Positions 32,827 through 42,128 are shown, counted from the stretch's first letter. The stretch is 64,000 nucleotides of DNA from Prevotella sp. (GCA_022511075.1 JAFLSE010000013.1:1-64000), one strand, 5' to 3'. Notes: generated from the sequence alone by a model not told the origin. Numbers and translations: made by a program.

Positions 32827-33951
32827 TTATTGTTTTATAATTTCACATATGCTTTCAACTTCGTTACAAATGTTTTCAAGCAACTCACCAATGGTGGCGT
32901 CAGGACAGAATTGGCGTGATTGGTATATGAATACATCATTCTTTCCAACAAAAACATTATATTGTTTTCCTTCTGGGCTGTTGGTTTTGGGGTAAATGCC
33001 GTCCTTGAAGAGCTTGTCAGAACCGAAATCAGCTTCTTTAGAACTCAAGAAGTTTGTTTTGCGAACGACCTTATCTTCCTTTAAAATGCGATTCCAGAGA
33101 CACTTACGCCATTTTTGACCCTCGTCCTTCCCAACATAAACATATGCGTGACGATAAGAATTACCTTGCACTTGTATTATCAGCTGGTGGTCTTCATAAG
33201 GAATGGTTACTTCCACAATTCCAGACTTATTTGAGTAGCCTGTTTTTACATAAACATCAGTGCGGTTTAATTGCTTTTGCAACATAAGGGCTAATTGGCT
33301 ATAGCGTAGTTTATCATACAAATCATGTAGACGACATTCTTCGATTTTATTAGATTTCTCTTTGAAAAGGTTATCGGGTCTTACATTGCCAATCCACTGT
33401 TGAGCCAACTCATGTAAAGACAGGATGAATGTGCGATAGTCGTTAATAAGATCACATTCATATTGCGTAAGTCCATCGGGTATAATCTTCAGGGCTTCTG
33501 CAAAATCAGCATAGCTACATATTTTCCATTTCTTGCTGCCATTTTCCGAGATGTTCTCTATAGCAGTCTTGTCTAAGAATTCTGTTGCCAAAGAAAGCAG
33601 GACATAGTTTTCTGCCTTTGACTCTTTTTCATAGTATTCTTTCAGTTGTTCTTTGTTTGGAATGCTTTTTACTTTATTTTCAAGAATCAGCAGAGGCTCT
33701 TGGTCTGCTTTGTTCTTGTTCTTGACGCAGAGGTCAATATGCTTATTCTCACGTTTTACGCTGATATTGTCAAATGTCCATTGTAATGCCGTTCCGACAA
33801 ACCTTTCCATCACCTGCTTAAAGAGCGGAAATGTACGTTCATTGCTCCCCAACCACCAAAGGAAGTTGCTGTGAAACAGCTCCTTTGATGATAGGGATAG
33901 ATTGAATAATGGCGACTCTTTTAAAATTACTAAAAGATCTTTATTTTCCAT
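32827..33951 (-). CDS. PD-(D/E)XK nuclease-superfamily protein
   Basis: A 374-residue cytoplasmic protein. The N-terminal half carries SNFLWWLGS and then HIDLCVKNKNKADQEPLLILENKVKSIPNKEQLKEYYE, whose Asp ... Glu-Asn-Lys matches the D-(E)xK core of the PDDEXK_4 group. Length and layout fit that group. Some members are found in defence islands, but a substrate has not been shown for most. It lies in the middle of a lipoprotein operon, which is unusual. Confidence 0.7.
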   Translation of the reverse strand: MENKDLLVILKESPLFNLSLSSKELFHSNFLWWLGSNERTFPLFKQVMERFVGTALQWTFDNISVKRENKHIDLCVKNKNKADQEPLLILENKVKSIPNKEQLKEYYEKESKAENYVLLSLATEFLDKTAIENISENGSKKWKICSYADFAEALKIIPDGLTQYECDLINDYRTFILSLHELAQQWIGNVRPDNLFKEKSNKIEECRLHDLYDKLRYSQLALMLQKQLNRTDVYVKTGYSNKSGIVEVTIPYEDHQLIIQVQGNSYRHAYVYVGKDEGQKWRKCLWNRILKEDKVVRKTNFLSSKEADFGSDKLFKDGIYPKTNSPEGKQYNVFVGKNDVFIYQSRQFCPDATIGELLENICNEVESICEIIKQ

Positions 33952-34017
33952 ATTGTGTAGTATTACTTATTAGTTTATTGTTTCTAAGGGTATAATTTCT
34001 AACTAATTGTCATTCTC

Positions 34018-34539
34018 TTAGTTTTCTTCTGACTCTTTGTATTCTTTTTTCCAAGAATCTAAAGTTGTTTGCAATTTTGTTGCAAGATCATCATTTCCAT
34101 TTGCTTGTGCTACTTGAATGGCAAATTCAAGCATTTCCACTTCTGCTTTAAGACGCTCTTCCTTTTCGTAGTCGTCGTCGGTCGTCCAGCTATTATATCT
34201 GGTACGCTCTTTTATTGCTAAAATAATTATGGCACTTGGATTATCGTCTGTACCTATCAAATCGTAGATTTCGTTTGTGAGAATTTTTTTGTTCAAATCA
34301 TATGCTGGACGTAGATTATAAGCAAAACCATTAGGCCTAGGTTTTGTCATCATTTCGTCAACAATGGTATATGCTCCCATATAATCGCCATTGTCCATAG
34401 CATTTTTTGCTTCTTTTAAGCATTTACTCATAAATTCCTTTTCATTGTGTTCATTGACGAAATCACATCCAATAATGGATAATCCAAACAAGACAACAGC
34501 AAAAAACATTGTACAGTAATTCAAAAATCTTTTCTTCAT
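34018..34539 (-). CDS. Lipoprotein, TPR-like helical
   Basis: A lipoprotein of about 173 residues (FGLSIIGCD lipobox) with helical segments (FMSKCLKEAKNAMDNGDYMGAYTIVDEMM). It resembles the lipoprotein at 32242-32799 in its core segment. ATG 34539 is preferred; an upstream in-frame ATG (34563) gives an atypical polar extension. Unknown function. Confidence 0.6.
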   Translation of the reverse strand: MKKRFLNYCTMFFAVVLFGLSIIGCDFVNEHNEKEFMSKCLKEAKNAMDNGDYMGAYTIVDEMMTKPRPNGFAYNLRPAYDLNKKILTNEIYDLIGTDDNPSAIIILAIKERTRYNSWTTDDDYEKEERLKAEVEMLEFAIQVAQANGNDDLATKLQTTLDSWKKEYKESEEN

Positions 34540-34600
34540 AATTTTACTTTTTTCATTTAACATTTCATTGATAATTAACTCTCATTTGTTTCAACACTAT

Positions 34601-35827
34601 TTAATAGTCAATGCTATTGTCTTCCACCGTCTTTACATAGTCTTGCAATCCAAACTTGTCGTTTATTACCTCATCCATGACATCAAATCCTTTGATAATT
34701 CGATCACCTAACTTGCCCCAGAAGCCTTTGTTTTTATTGGTTTCTGCTGCATTTGCAGCAGCCTGTGTTTTATATTTGGCGGTCATCTTGTCGCATTCAA
34801 CCTTTGCCAAATCGGTTTCGTGTTCGTACTTCATCTTCAACTGCTCCAGTTCGCGGGCTGCATGTTCGTCACGCTCTGCCTTGGCTTCCAGTGCATCGCG
34901 GCGAGCCTTGCATTTCTCTGCGTATGTTTTATAGAGTTCTTGTGCTTTGGCATGCTCAGGAGCATCGGTAGGGATAAGGCTGAGGTAGGCTCCAATAGCA
35001 GGATTGAAGTCATCACCTGATGAGGCTATGTTAGCAGACATTTCGTCCAACATGTCGGCAGCCTTCTTGTGCATTAAGCCCTTTGTCAGTTCGTTTATCT
35101 TGCTTGATGCATACTGAAAAGCCGTTGTTGCTTGCTGAGGTACGCTTGAAGCAATAGCCAAAGCCAAGCCATAATCACCCTTGCCGGCAGCTGTCTCTAT
35201 CTGATTTTTTACGGTCTGCGCATTCTGGTTGTACCACTCGATGATGCGCTGGCTGGCAGTTTGCAACATCTTCTGTATGGCTGGGGTATTCTTGATTTCG
35301 TTTGTGGCATTCTGATTAGCCTCAACAAAACTGCTGCCCACACCAGTTACATTCTGCGTGGTAGTGGCATAGACATCGCCTGTGGCAGTGTTCATAACCT
35401 TAAAGGTCAGTTCATATTGTACGGTCATCTTCTGGGGAGCAGTACCCGTAGCGGCACGTCCAGTCTGTGCTATCTCTGCGCCAAGAACAAAGCCTGGATT
35501 AGTGCCTAAACCACTGATGCCGTTTTGGCATGCCATCTGCAGCATCTTCATGCTTATGCGGTCGGCAATGTCCTGCGTTATGTCTTCGCCCTGTACCTTA
35601 GGCTGTATGATACTGAACTTCACCCCATGGCTATAGAGCAGGGTGTCGAGATTCAAGCCTCCTAATTCTGCACGTTTTCTTTCTATTGCTGCCTTCCGCT
35701 CTGCGTCAGACAATGAAGATGTGCGCTCTTTCGGAGCAAACTTCTTGTCCTGCTTTTGCTGTCCGCCACACGCAACGATGGCTGCTGCCATCAGTGCCAT
35801 ACCTATTATATTATATATACGTTTCAT
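34601..35827 (-). CDS. Lipoprotein with C-terminal coiled coil
   Basis: A 408-residue lipoprotein (AAAIVACGG). Residues about 60-180 (FSIIQPKVQGEDITQDIADRISMKML then TVQYELTFKVMNTATGDVYATTTQNVTG) look like the alpha/beta CsgG/TolB-N-like periplasmic domains that read signals or build assemblies. The end (about 300-365) is a long charged coiled coil (ARRDALEAKAERDEHAARELEQLKMKYEHE). No known name. Gaps of about 25 bases to neighbours indicate one operon. Confidence 0.6.
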   Translation of the reverse strand: MKRIYNIIGMALMAAAIVACGGQQKQDKKFAPKERTSSLSDAERKAAIERKRAELGGLNLDTLLYSHGVKFSIIQPKVQGEDITQDIADRISMKMLQMACQNGISGLGTNPGFVLGAEIAQTGRAATGTAPQKMTVQYELTFKVMNTATGDVYATTTQNVTGVGSSFVEANQNATNEIKNTPAIQKMLQTASQRIIEWYNQNAQTVKNQIETAAGKGDYGLALAIASSVPQQATTAFQYASSKINELTKGLMHKKAADMLDEMSANIASSGDDFNPAIGAYLSLIPTDAPEHAKAQELYKTYAEKCKARRDALEAKAERDEHAARELEQLKMKYEHETDLAKVECDKMTAKYKTQAAANAAETNKNKGFWGKLGDRIIKGFDVMDEVINDKFGLQDYVKTVEDNSIDY

Positions 35828-35851
35828 TTTGCAAATAGTATTAAATGGTTA

Positions 35852-36910
35852 TTACTTTATTCCCTGAACGCTTATCAGCACCTCGCCTAAGCCCTGTGCC
35901 TTGTTAGTACACTTCAGTCCAAGATTTGTTCTCAAGTTTTTGTTGAAGTCGCGAGCCCAATCATAGACTCCATACTGAGTGCCGTCCTCGTTGAGAAGTT
36001 TGATGCGGCAGTTCACGAAATAGAGTTCCTTGTCGGTGTTGCGCTGCATTTTATATGCACCTTTCACAGTGTGGGTCTTGATGTAGTCTGTAATCCAGTC
36101 TGCATAGGTATCACCTTCTACGCTGTCGTCAGAAAGATTAACATTGCATCCTTTCTCTACAGCTATGCGCACGGTGATGTCGCGACCGCGTGTGAGTATG
36201 TCGCTGAAATACTTGGTTATATCGCCTTGGAACTTAGGCATATTTTCCTTTATGTCTGCCTGAATGGTCTCCGTGGTCGACTCACCCTTGATGTTGCTGG
36301 AGGTGATGGTGGCTACAGCCTTGTTGGTATAGGCATCGAATGCACTCAGTGTATAGGAGATATTCTTTTCTCCGCTTTGGTTTCTCTTGCTACGTCTGGT
36401 CAGACCACCGCTCTTTTTGTCACGACTGGTGTCGTAGTTCAGTTCAAGTATGATATCTGGTTGTGCCACAGTGAGCAACATTGTCTTAGCATCTTTCTCA
36501 AAGCCGTCTGCCATATCGAGTGCTTCCTGCGTGTCGAGTTGCTTGAGTGTCTGCTCAAAATCGTTAAGTGGGAAGTTCTGGGCATTAAACTCGTTCTGAA
36601 TGGCAGAAATTATACGCTTGGCGCGGTCGTCTTTCAGCAAATACTTGTTATAGTCGCGAAGAATGAAGTTGCGACCATTAACTTTCTGTGTTGTAAGACA
36701 CTCGAAGTTCTGCAATGTATGGTCACTGGGAATCACCATGATAGTAGGTCGTGCCTGCTCCATGGCATTCACGTCGCTGTTTTCGTAGGCTTCCATATCG
36801 CCTGATGCTTGTTCGGCAAGACTGCCGCCCGACTTACCTCCTCCACAAGAGGTTACAACAATTGCTCCAATACAAAGAGCAACGATTGAATGAAATGCTG
36901 TTTTCTTCAT
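35852..36910 (-). CDS. DUF6175-like lipoprotein
   Basis: A 352-residue lipoprotein (IVVTSCGGG). After a low-complexity linker the body starts ARPTIMVIPSDHTLQNFECL and includes IILELNYDTSRDKKSGGLTRRSKRNQ and ILTRGRDITVRIAVEKGC. I associate this with DUF6175 of Bacteroidales; the role is unknown, possibly as the periplasmic half of a larger assembly. It is adjacent to the channel-like gene. Confidence 0.6.
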   Translation of the reverse strand: MKKTAFHSIVALCIGAIVVTSCGGGKSGGSLAEQASGDMEAYENSDVNAMEQARPTIMVIPSDHTLQNFECLTTQKVNGRNFILRDYNKYLLKDDRAKRIISAIQNEFNAQNFPLNDFEQTLKQLDTQEALDMADGFEKDAKTMLLTVAQPDIILELNYDTSRDKKSGGLTRRSKRNQSGEKNISYTLSAFDAYTNKAVATITSSNIKGESTTETIQADIKENMPKFQGDITKYFSDILTRGRDITVRIAVEKGCNVNLSDDSVEGDTYADWITDYIKTHTVKGAYKMQRNTDKELYFVNCRIKLLNEDGTQYGVYDWARDFNKNLRTNLGLKCTNKAQGLGEVLISVQGIK

Positions 36911-36927
36911 TTTTTTTATTTCTTTAA

Positions 36928-38247
36928 TTAGTTATTACTTGTTTCATTCACGCCAAATCCGTTTCCTTGCAGTTTCCATCCTGAATGTTCGGTGAATTCT
37001 CGTTTTCCCTCTTCTTCCATATTTTGACGAATCACTTTTGCAATGTCTACTGCTATTGGTGTAAAACTATCCATCCACGTGGTTACGCTATAGGAAATGC
37101 GCATAGTGAAACCACTGTTTTCTTTGCCTCCGCCAGTCTTGACCACAATGTTTTTCGGACCAACAGGACGATATTTGTCGTCAACGTCGCACGCCAAACG
37201 GTGCTTGCCGTTCATTGTTTCTGTCAGTTGTTCATAGAAGTTTTGGAACTGCTCTTCAGAGAGTACGGATGTTGCCGTCTCTTCTCCCTGCTTTGTCTTA
37301 TGCACAATGTGTATTTGCGTATCATACATGTTGTCTGATGAAATCATGGCAATGTTCCAATGGTCTTTGGAAGATGATAATTGCTTGATGTCGTCAATGA
37401 ATTCACGCACCCCATGACGGGAGTCGTCGCCGATGGTATAGAAACTAACAGGGTCGTCCACGTTTTCGACAAATTCTCGGCTGATAAAGTTAAAGCCACC
37501 GAACTGCGCCACATAGTAAGAAAAATAGCCAATAGTACATTCCGTGCCACTGGTAGGTGCAATGATAGTTACCTTGGATTTTCGGTCTATCTTTATACCA
37601 TAGCATGTACGCTCTATCGCATAGCCGTCTACCGTCTGCTGGTCAAACGGTATCATTTCAATAACCAAGCGGTCTTGTGGTCGTTCACTATGGACTTGGG
37701 AAGTAGCCAAGTTGCGCAAGCGAAATTCAGGGTAGCGAGTTACAGTGTCAATAATATCATTTTCTGTCATTCCTTTTTTAGCCTGCAATGTGACTAATGA
37801 AAGGTTGCGTGGAGGCACACGATAGCGGGTGGCTTTGTTCACGGTGCGGCGAAACGATTTGGCAATACGCTCTCTACACATCTCAAGATGCATACGACGC
37901 TTGTCTTCGTCCATCGCCTTCCTGAAACCATTGGAAACCAATCCGGCAGGAACGGCAAAGATGAGAATCTTCAAGATGCCTATAACGGTGTCAATGTAGC
38001 GCCCCACAAGTGTTACAGGACCTTTGCCGGCAAAGTGTCCAGGGTCGCCAATATAACGGGTAAAAGCCCAAACAATAGCATCCCATGGATTGGCATATTC
38101 CTCGGGTTGAATAGTATGCTCTACAATGTAAAAGACCACAGCCAATACGACTGTGATCCAGAATAATACTTGAACAGATACCCAAAAGTCTTTGCGTGCA
38201 TATTTGAAAGCACGTCCAAAAAGTATGAAAGAATTGGTCTTCTTCAT
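36928..38247 (-). CDS. Channel-like membrane protein with an atypical pore loop
   Basis: A 439-residue protein with two membrane helices (about 22-43 and 83-108) framing a short pore-helix-like stretch, as in 2TM potassium channels: DAIVWAFTRYIGDPG in place of the usual TVGYGD filter, then VGRYIDTVIGILKILIFAVPAGLVSNGF, whose end strongly matches the family's inner helix. A large soluble domain (110-439) follows, predicted to sense ligands. The changed filter makes potassium selectivity doubtful. It is the second gene of the leftward series. Confidence 0.65.
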   Translation of the reverse strand: MKKTNSFILFGRAFKYARKDFWVSVQVLFWITVVLAVVFYIVEHTIQPEEYANPWDAIVWAFTRYIGDPGHFAGKGPVTLVGRYIDTVIGILKILIFAVPAGLVSNGFRKAMDEDKRRMHLEMCRERIAKSFRRTVNKATRYRVPPRNLSLVTLQAKKGMTENDIIDTVTRYPEFRLRNLATSQVHSERPQDRLVIEMIPFDQQTVDGYAIERTCYGIKIDRKSKVTIIAPTSGTECTIGYFSYYVAQFGGFNFISREFVENVDDPVSFYTIGDDSRHGVREFIDDIKQLSSSKDHWNIAMISSDNMYDTQIHIVHKTKQGEETATSVLSEEQFQNFYEQLTETMNGKHRLACDVDDKYRPVGPKNIVVKTGGGKENSGFTMRISYSVTTWMDSFTPIAVDIAKVIRQNMEEEGKREFTEHSGWKLQGNGFGVNETSNN

Positions 38248-38275
38248 ATTATATATATAATGTATTTTTTACATA

Positions 38276-39802
38276 TTATTTTCTGTGTTTCTTTTCTTCC
38301 TCTAATCTACGAAGAATTTCTTCGATGCGTTTACGTTCTTTACGTTCCTGATGGATTTCTAAACCTCGTTTGAAGAAGAGCTGGAATACTTCTGCATTAG
38401 ATGGCTCCCGCTCCCTGGTAGAGCTTTTATAATTGGGAACAATTGGTTTGTACCCACGTTGAGTCAAACAATTTTTCACATAAGTAAGTTCGTCGGGAAC
38501 TAAATATTTGCCATTGGCTGTGACAGCACGATGAACTTTAGGAAAGTATTGTTCTGCCTCTTTCCATCTGTCCATACCGCATAGACCAACTAATTGCAAC
38601 ATCATTTCGTAACAGTTATCAAAATATGTTTTATTATTAGATTTTATAATCTTTTCTGAAAGTGCAAGAATGCGTTCATAATTTTCTTTGTGATGTGTCA
38701 TATTTGGATCTTGATTAAGTAGATCGCGTCTTGCCCATTCACTGATTGGCATATTCATACCATATCCATTATCCAAACCAATAATATGGAACTGATTATT
38801 ACCTAAACCACTGACAAGTTGTTGCTCTACAGCATTGAGTTCTTTTTTCGGCAGAAAAATGCTGTCGCATACAAAATTAATGGCGGTTGAATAAATTTTA
38901 GGATATTTTTGTATCATAATTACATCCATGCGACTATACATGTCCTCTAATTTCTCAGGAGCTTCATCAGCAGTCTTAATAAATTCAACCATAAAATCAA
39001 CATATTTGTTATATTCTGCAAGTTCTTTTTGACGAGCCTGTTCAAGTTCTCTACGTTTTATGATGTAACCTAGAGCAGATCCCATCGATACAGTATCATT
39101 ACCAATGACCACTTTGGGGTTACTCCTGACATTTGAAAAAACTGTATGTAAATTATTGACGTCGATTTGATCGCTGAGAACCGTGATCAACTCCAAAGCA
39201 TCGCATCCATTAAGAAAATATGAAGGTAGATACTTTACCCCTTGTCCAATAGTCAATTTTTTTAGAGTATGGCAGAAGTCAAACGGAATTGCTCTTTCTG
39301 ACAAATATTTTATATCCCTATTTATTACTAAAGTTTCGATAGGCGCATATCCAAATGCGTTGAGACGTAGCGAGATAGGTGTTGAGGCTGAATCTATTAC
39401 TAAAGTGGTCAATTTCCCTTTATCGACACTTGCCTTAAAAGCGCAATTATCAATTAGTTCTACACTGCCTGGAATCACTAAGGATTCCAACTTGATAGGA
39501 TCAAAAGCATAAATTCCAATAGTCTTTATGGTGTTTGGAATTGTTAGTTCTGTAATCTTGTTGTTACTAAAAGCAAAGCTTTCAATTGCTGTAACCGTAT
39601 AGACCTTACCTGTTTTGGGGTTTGTAACTGTCGCAGGAATATCAACTTTTCCTTCTGCATGTTTGTATTTTTTGAGTACAGCGGTTCCGTCAGCATTACC
39701 TGAATACTTGACATCGTTTACTGTGAATCCTTGAGCACAAACATACATTCCGATGGACAGCAGTAATGCTGTCATGCATAATTTTTGTTTTAAGTTTTTC
39801 AT
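38276..39802 (-). CDS. BspA-type leucine-rich repeat surface protein
   Basis: A protein of about 508 residues with a signal peptide (IGMYVCAQG) and about six LRR_5 repeats (e.g. VTAIESFAFSNNKITELTIP, KTIGIYAFDPIKLESLVIP, LIDNCAFKASVD) over residues about 60-230; such repeats bind host or matrix proteins in Bacteroidota. The C-terminal half is helical and charged, with a basic tail (RKERKRIEEILRRLEEEKKHRK). Start ATG 39802 is preferred to two upstream ATG. First gene of the leftward series, after repeat copy B. Confidence 0.75.
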   Translation of the reverse strand: MKNLKQKLCMTALLLSIGMYVCAQGFTVNDVKYSGNADGTAVLKKYKHAEGKVDIPATVTNPKTGKVYTVTAIESFAFSNNKITELTIPNTIKTIGIYAFDPIKLESLVIPGSVELIDNCAFKASVDKGKLTTLVIDSASTPISLRLNAFGYAPIETLVINRDIKYLSERAIPFDFCHTLKKLTIGQGVKYLPSYFLNGCDALELITVLSDQIDVNNLHTVFSNVRSNPKVVIGNDTVSMGSALGYIIKRRELEQARQKELAEYNKYVDFMVEFIKTADEAPEKLEDMYSRMDVIMIQKYPKIYSTAINFVCDSIFLPKKELNAVEQQLVSGLGNNQFHIIGLDNGYGMNMPISEWARRDLLNQDPNMTHHKENYERILALSEKIIKSNNKTYFDNCYEMMLQLVGLCGMDRWKEAEQYFPKVHRAVTANGKYLVPDELTYVKNCLTQRGYKPIVPNYKSSTREREPSNAEVFQLFFKRGLEIHQERKERKRIEEILRRLEEEKKHRK

Positions 39803-40102
39803 AATCATAATGTTTGAATCTATACTCATTTGTTATTATAGTACATTAAGCACAAAGAGTGTGAGCCTTCTGACATTCTCAGTCTGAAGGTTCTGCAATA
39901 CCTGTATGCGTAAGAATGAAAAAACAGCTCACACCTGCAGGTATATACGTGAGCTGACTCCATAACGGAGCAAGCAGTATATATGCTACTGCAGGAGGAA
40001 CAACTTTCAAACTTTTCGCCCGCATACTTTGAATTTTGCAGATTCTCAGACGGGTCAAAGCTTAACAGCTCTCCTCTATGTCGTGGCTTTTTACTAAACC
40101 AC

Positions 40103-40248
40103 GGCACAAAGATAGACAAATTTTCTGAATTACGTTCCATTGTGAGCCATTTTTTTCTTTCGGTTGCAAAAATAATTCAATTTTACATAATCGGTTTGTT
40201 CCATTTTAGTCCTTTTTGCGCATAGGGAAAATGTTTTTGCCCATATAA
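40103..40248 (-). repeat. 145-bp promoter-bearing repeat, copy B
   Basis: Second copy of the repeat at 30564-30708. Its minus-strand box TATCTTTG (40114-40107) points at the LRR gene. The rest of 39803-40309 holds no gene: an inverted-repeat-rich leader on the left and the kinase promoter on the right. The two copies bracket the lipoprotein/channel series. Confidence 0.8.
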
Positions 40249-40271
40249 ACACAAATATATTATTGATTGTC

Positions 40272-40301
40272 TTGATAATAAGAAAAGTTTTCGTAACTTT
40301 G
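40272..40301 (+). promoter_or_regulatory. Promoter of the Ser/Thr kinase gene
   Basis: TTG 40272-40274, 19-base spacer, TAACTTTG 40294-40301; the start codon is only 8 bases after the box, giving a near-leaderless mRNA. Confidence 0.75.
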
Positions 40302-40309
40302 TCGCGATT

Positions 40310-41605
40310 ATGAACAAACACAATTATGACAGTTCCGCCTCCGGCTATGTAACGGAGGTATTTGAAGGAGTAAGCCAAACATTCACCGATATTGAGATGC
40401 TTCATACGTCGGAGGTGAATGTAGTGGCGAAGGCAAAACGCTATGGCAGGTGGTGGCTGCTGAAGGGACTGCGAAGGGAGGTGGCAAGTGAGGCAGCCTA
40501 TCAGCAACGACTGCGGAAGGAACTGGAAATAATGATGATGCTGCAACATACGGGCATTGTGAGCGTTGCGGGCATGGAGCTTGTAGACGGTTTTGGCGAA
40601 TGCATTGTTATGGAGTATGTAGACGGGCAGACATTGAAGCAGTGGCTGCAAGGAACGACGACACGACGGCAACGGAGGAATACGGCACACGAACTGGCAG
40701 AAGCCGTGGGATATATACATTCGAAAGGCATCGTGCATCGCGACCTGAAGCCTGAGAACATTATGATAACGGGGAATGGCGGAAACGTGAAGTTAGTGGA
40801 CTTCGGACTGGCAGACACCGACAGTCATACGGTGTTGAAGCAGCCGGCAGGAACACCTCGCTATATGTCGCCAGAACAAATGCAGGCAAATGTTGCCGAT
40901 GTGCGCAACGATATATACAGCCTCGGCGTAATACTCGACGAAATGAACCTGGGCTATGGGCATATTGTAAGGAAATGCCTATTGCCATTGGACAAACGCT
41001 ACAAGAACGTGACGGAACTGCTGAACGCCATACAGGCAAGGGAAAAGAGACGTACAGTGCTAATGGCAGCAGGCATTGCGTTTTGCGTTGTGATATTAGC
41101 CGGTCTCGTTGGTATGCAGACATTGAGGCTGCGCCATTTTGCATCGCAGACGGCAGAAATACACAATGAACAGGCAAAACTTGAATCAACGATAGCCTTA
41201 CTAAATGACAGTATTAACCAGATGTCGGCAACCAATCGGCAACTGACAGACGAACAGGAACGGCAGAACATGAAACGGCAGCGAGTTGAGATGGCGATAA
41301 AGGAAGGAAAAGCAAGAATAGACAAGGCTGTAAGGGCTACTGGTCTTAAGCAACACTTGGACACACTTTCAAATCCTGTTTATCTGAATACTGAACTGTA
41401 TTGGGAAACATTCAATAATTTAGAGTCGGCTTATAAAGCATATACAAGGTGGATTGCAGCCGAATATACAGAGAGTGAACTCTCGGAAATCACTTACCGA
41501 CTTATGGAATACCACAGTAAACTTGGGAATATGTTTGGCAGCCGTTACGATAAAATAAAGAAAATAAGGGATGAACATGAAAGAAAAACTATGCAGGGAA
41601 ATTGA
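40310..41605 (+). CDS. Membrane-anchored Hanks-type Ser/Thr protein kinase
   Basis: A 431-residue protein. Kinase domain residues: Lys52 (WWLLKGL), Glu71, catalytic HRDLKPEN (143-150; Asp145), DFG (164-166), SPE (187-189), Asp201. The Gly-rich loop is hard to see, a deviation that may weaken ATP binding. A membrane helix (249-270) follows, then a coiled coil (about 275-350) and a helical tail that may lie outside the membrane and sense a signal. It overlaps the next gene and is transcribed away from the lipoprotein/channel series, which it may control. Confidence 0.9.
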   Translation: MNKHNYDSSASGYVTEVFEGVSQTFTDIEMLHTSEVNVVAKAKRYGRWWLLKGLRREVASEAAYQQRLRKELEIMMMLQHTGIVSVAGMELVDGFGECIVMEYVDGQTLKQWLQGTTTRRQRRNTAHELAEAVGYIHSKGIVHRDLKPENIMITGNGGNVKLVDFGLADTDSHTVLKQPAGTPRYMSPEQMQANVADVRNDIYSLGVILDEMNLGYGHIVRKCLLPLDKRYKNVTELLNAIQAREKRRTVLMAAGIAFCVVILAGLVGMQTLRLRHFASQTAEIHNEQAKLESTIALLNDSINQMSATNRQLTDEQERQNMKRQRVEMAIKEGKARIDKAVRATGLKQHLDTLSNPVYLNTELYWETFNNLESAYKAYTRWIAAEYTESELSEITYRLMEYHSKLGNMFGSRYDKIKKIRDEHERKTMQGN

Positions 41606-42128
41606 GACTGCTCTCCACAAAAAGATACAGACACCTAAGGACTTCAAGTTTCTGCGCGAGCGCATCTTTGCACGTCAGCATATACTGATAAGCACCACCA
41701 CACTGAAAAGGGTGTGGGGATATCTTGACGACGGTGTGCAACCACGCACAAGCACTCTCGACATACTTGCGCAGTTTCTTGGTTATGCTGACTGGGATAG
41801 CTTCAGCCACGGCGGTGAGGCATCGGAACTGCCACCAAGCAATCCTGTGATGGGCAGGAGACTGAGCGTAACGGAAAGTCTGGACCGAGGAGACCACCTG
41901 CGACTTACTTGGCAGCCGGCAAGGACGTGCGAAGTGGAGTATTTGGGTGACCTTACATTTCGGGTTGTTGCCTCTGAAAACACCCGACTGCTTGAGGGAG
42001 ATACTTTTAGGTGCAGTCTCATCATAGAAGGAGAACCATTGTATCTTGACGACCTACGGCAAGGAAACAATCCGCCAATCGCATACGTCTGCGGCAAGCG
42101 CACGGGCGTGATGTATGAGTATATATGA
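41577..42128 (+). CDS. Small putative regulator paired with the kinase
   Basis: A 183-residue soluble protein. The N-terminal region contains ISTTTLKRVWGYLDDGVQPRTSTLDILAQFLGYADWDSF, a Bacteroidota motif that looks like a DNA-binding helix-turn-helix. The C-terminal half (LRLTWQPARTCEVEYLGDLTFRVV, then FRCSLIIEGEPLYLDDL) is beta-rich and conserved in similar genes. It starts inside the kinase gene (ATG 41577; 41571 also possible), so the two are translated together. A kinase target or DNA-binding partner is likely, but inferred. Confidence 0.65.
   Translation: MKEKLCREIETALHKKIQTPKDFKFLRERIFARQHILISTTTLKRVWGYLDDGVQPRTSTLDILAQFLGYADWDSFSHGGEASELPPSNPVMGRRLSVTESLDRGDHLRLTWQPARTCEVEYLGDLTFRVVASENTRLLEGDTFRCSLIIEGEPLYLDDLRQGNNPPIAYVCGKRTGVMYEYI

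Noticed and set aside
40130..40738. 202-codon leftward frame overlapping the kinase start
   Set aside because: Mostly antisense of the kinase; its tail is the non-coding repeat copy B.
28539..42128. Integrative element or prophage
   Set aside because: No integrase, no attachment-site repeat beside a tRNA, no conjugation or phage structural genes were seen; tRNA-His at 42240 has no partial copy that I could find.
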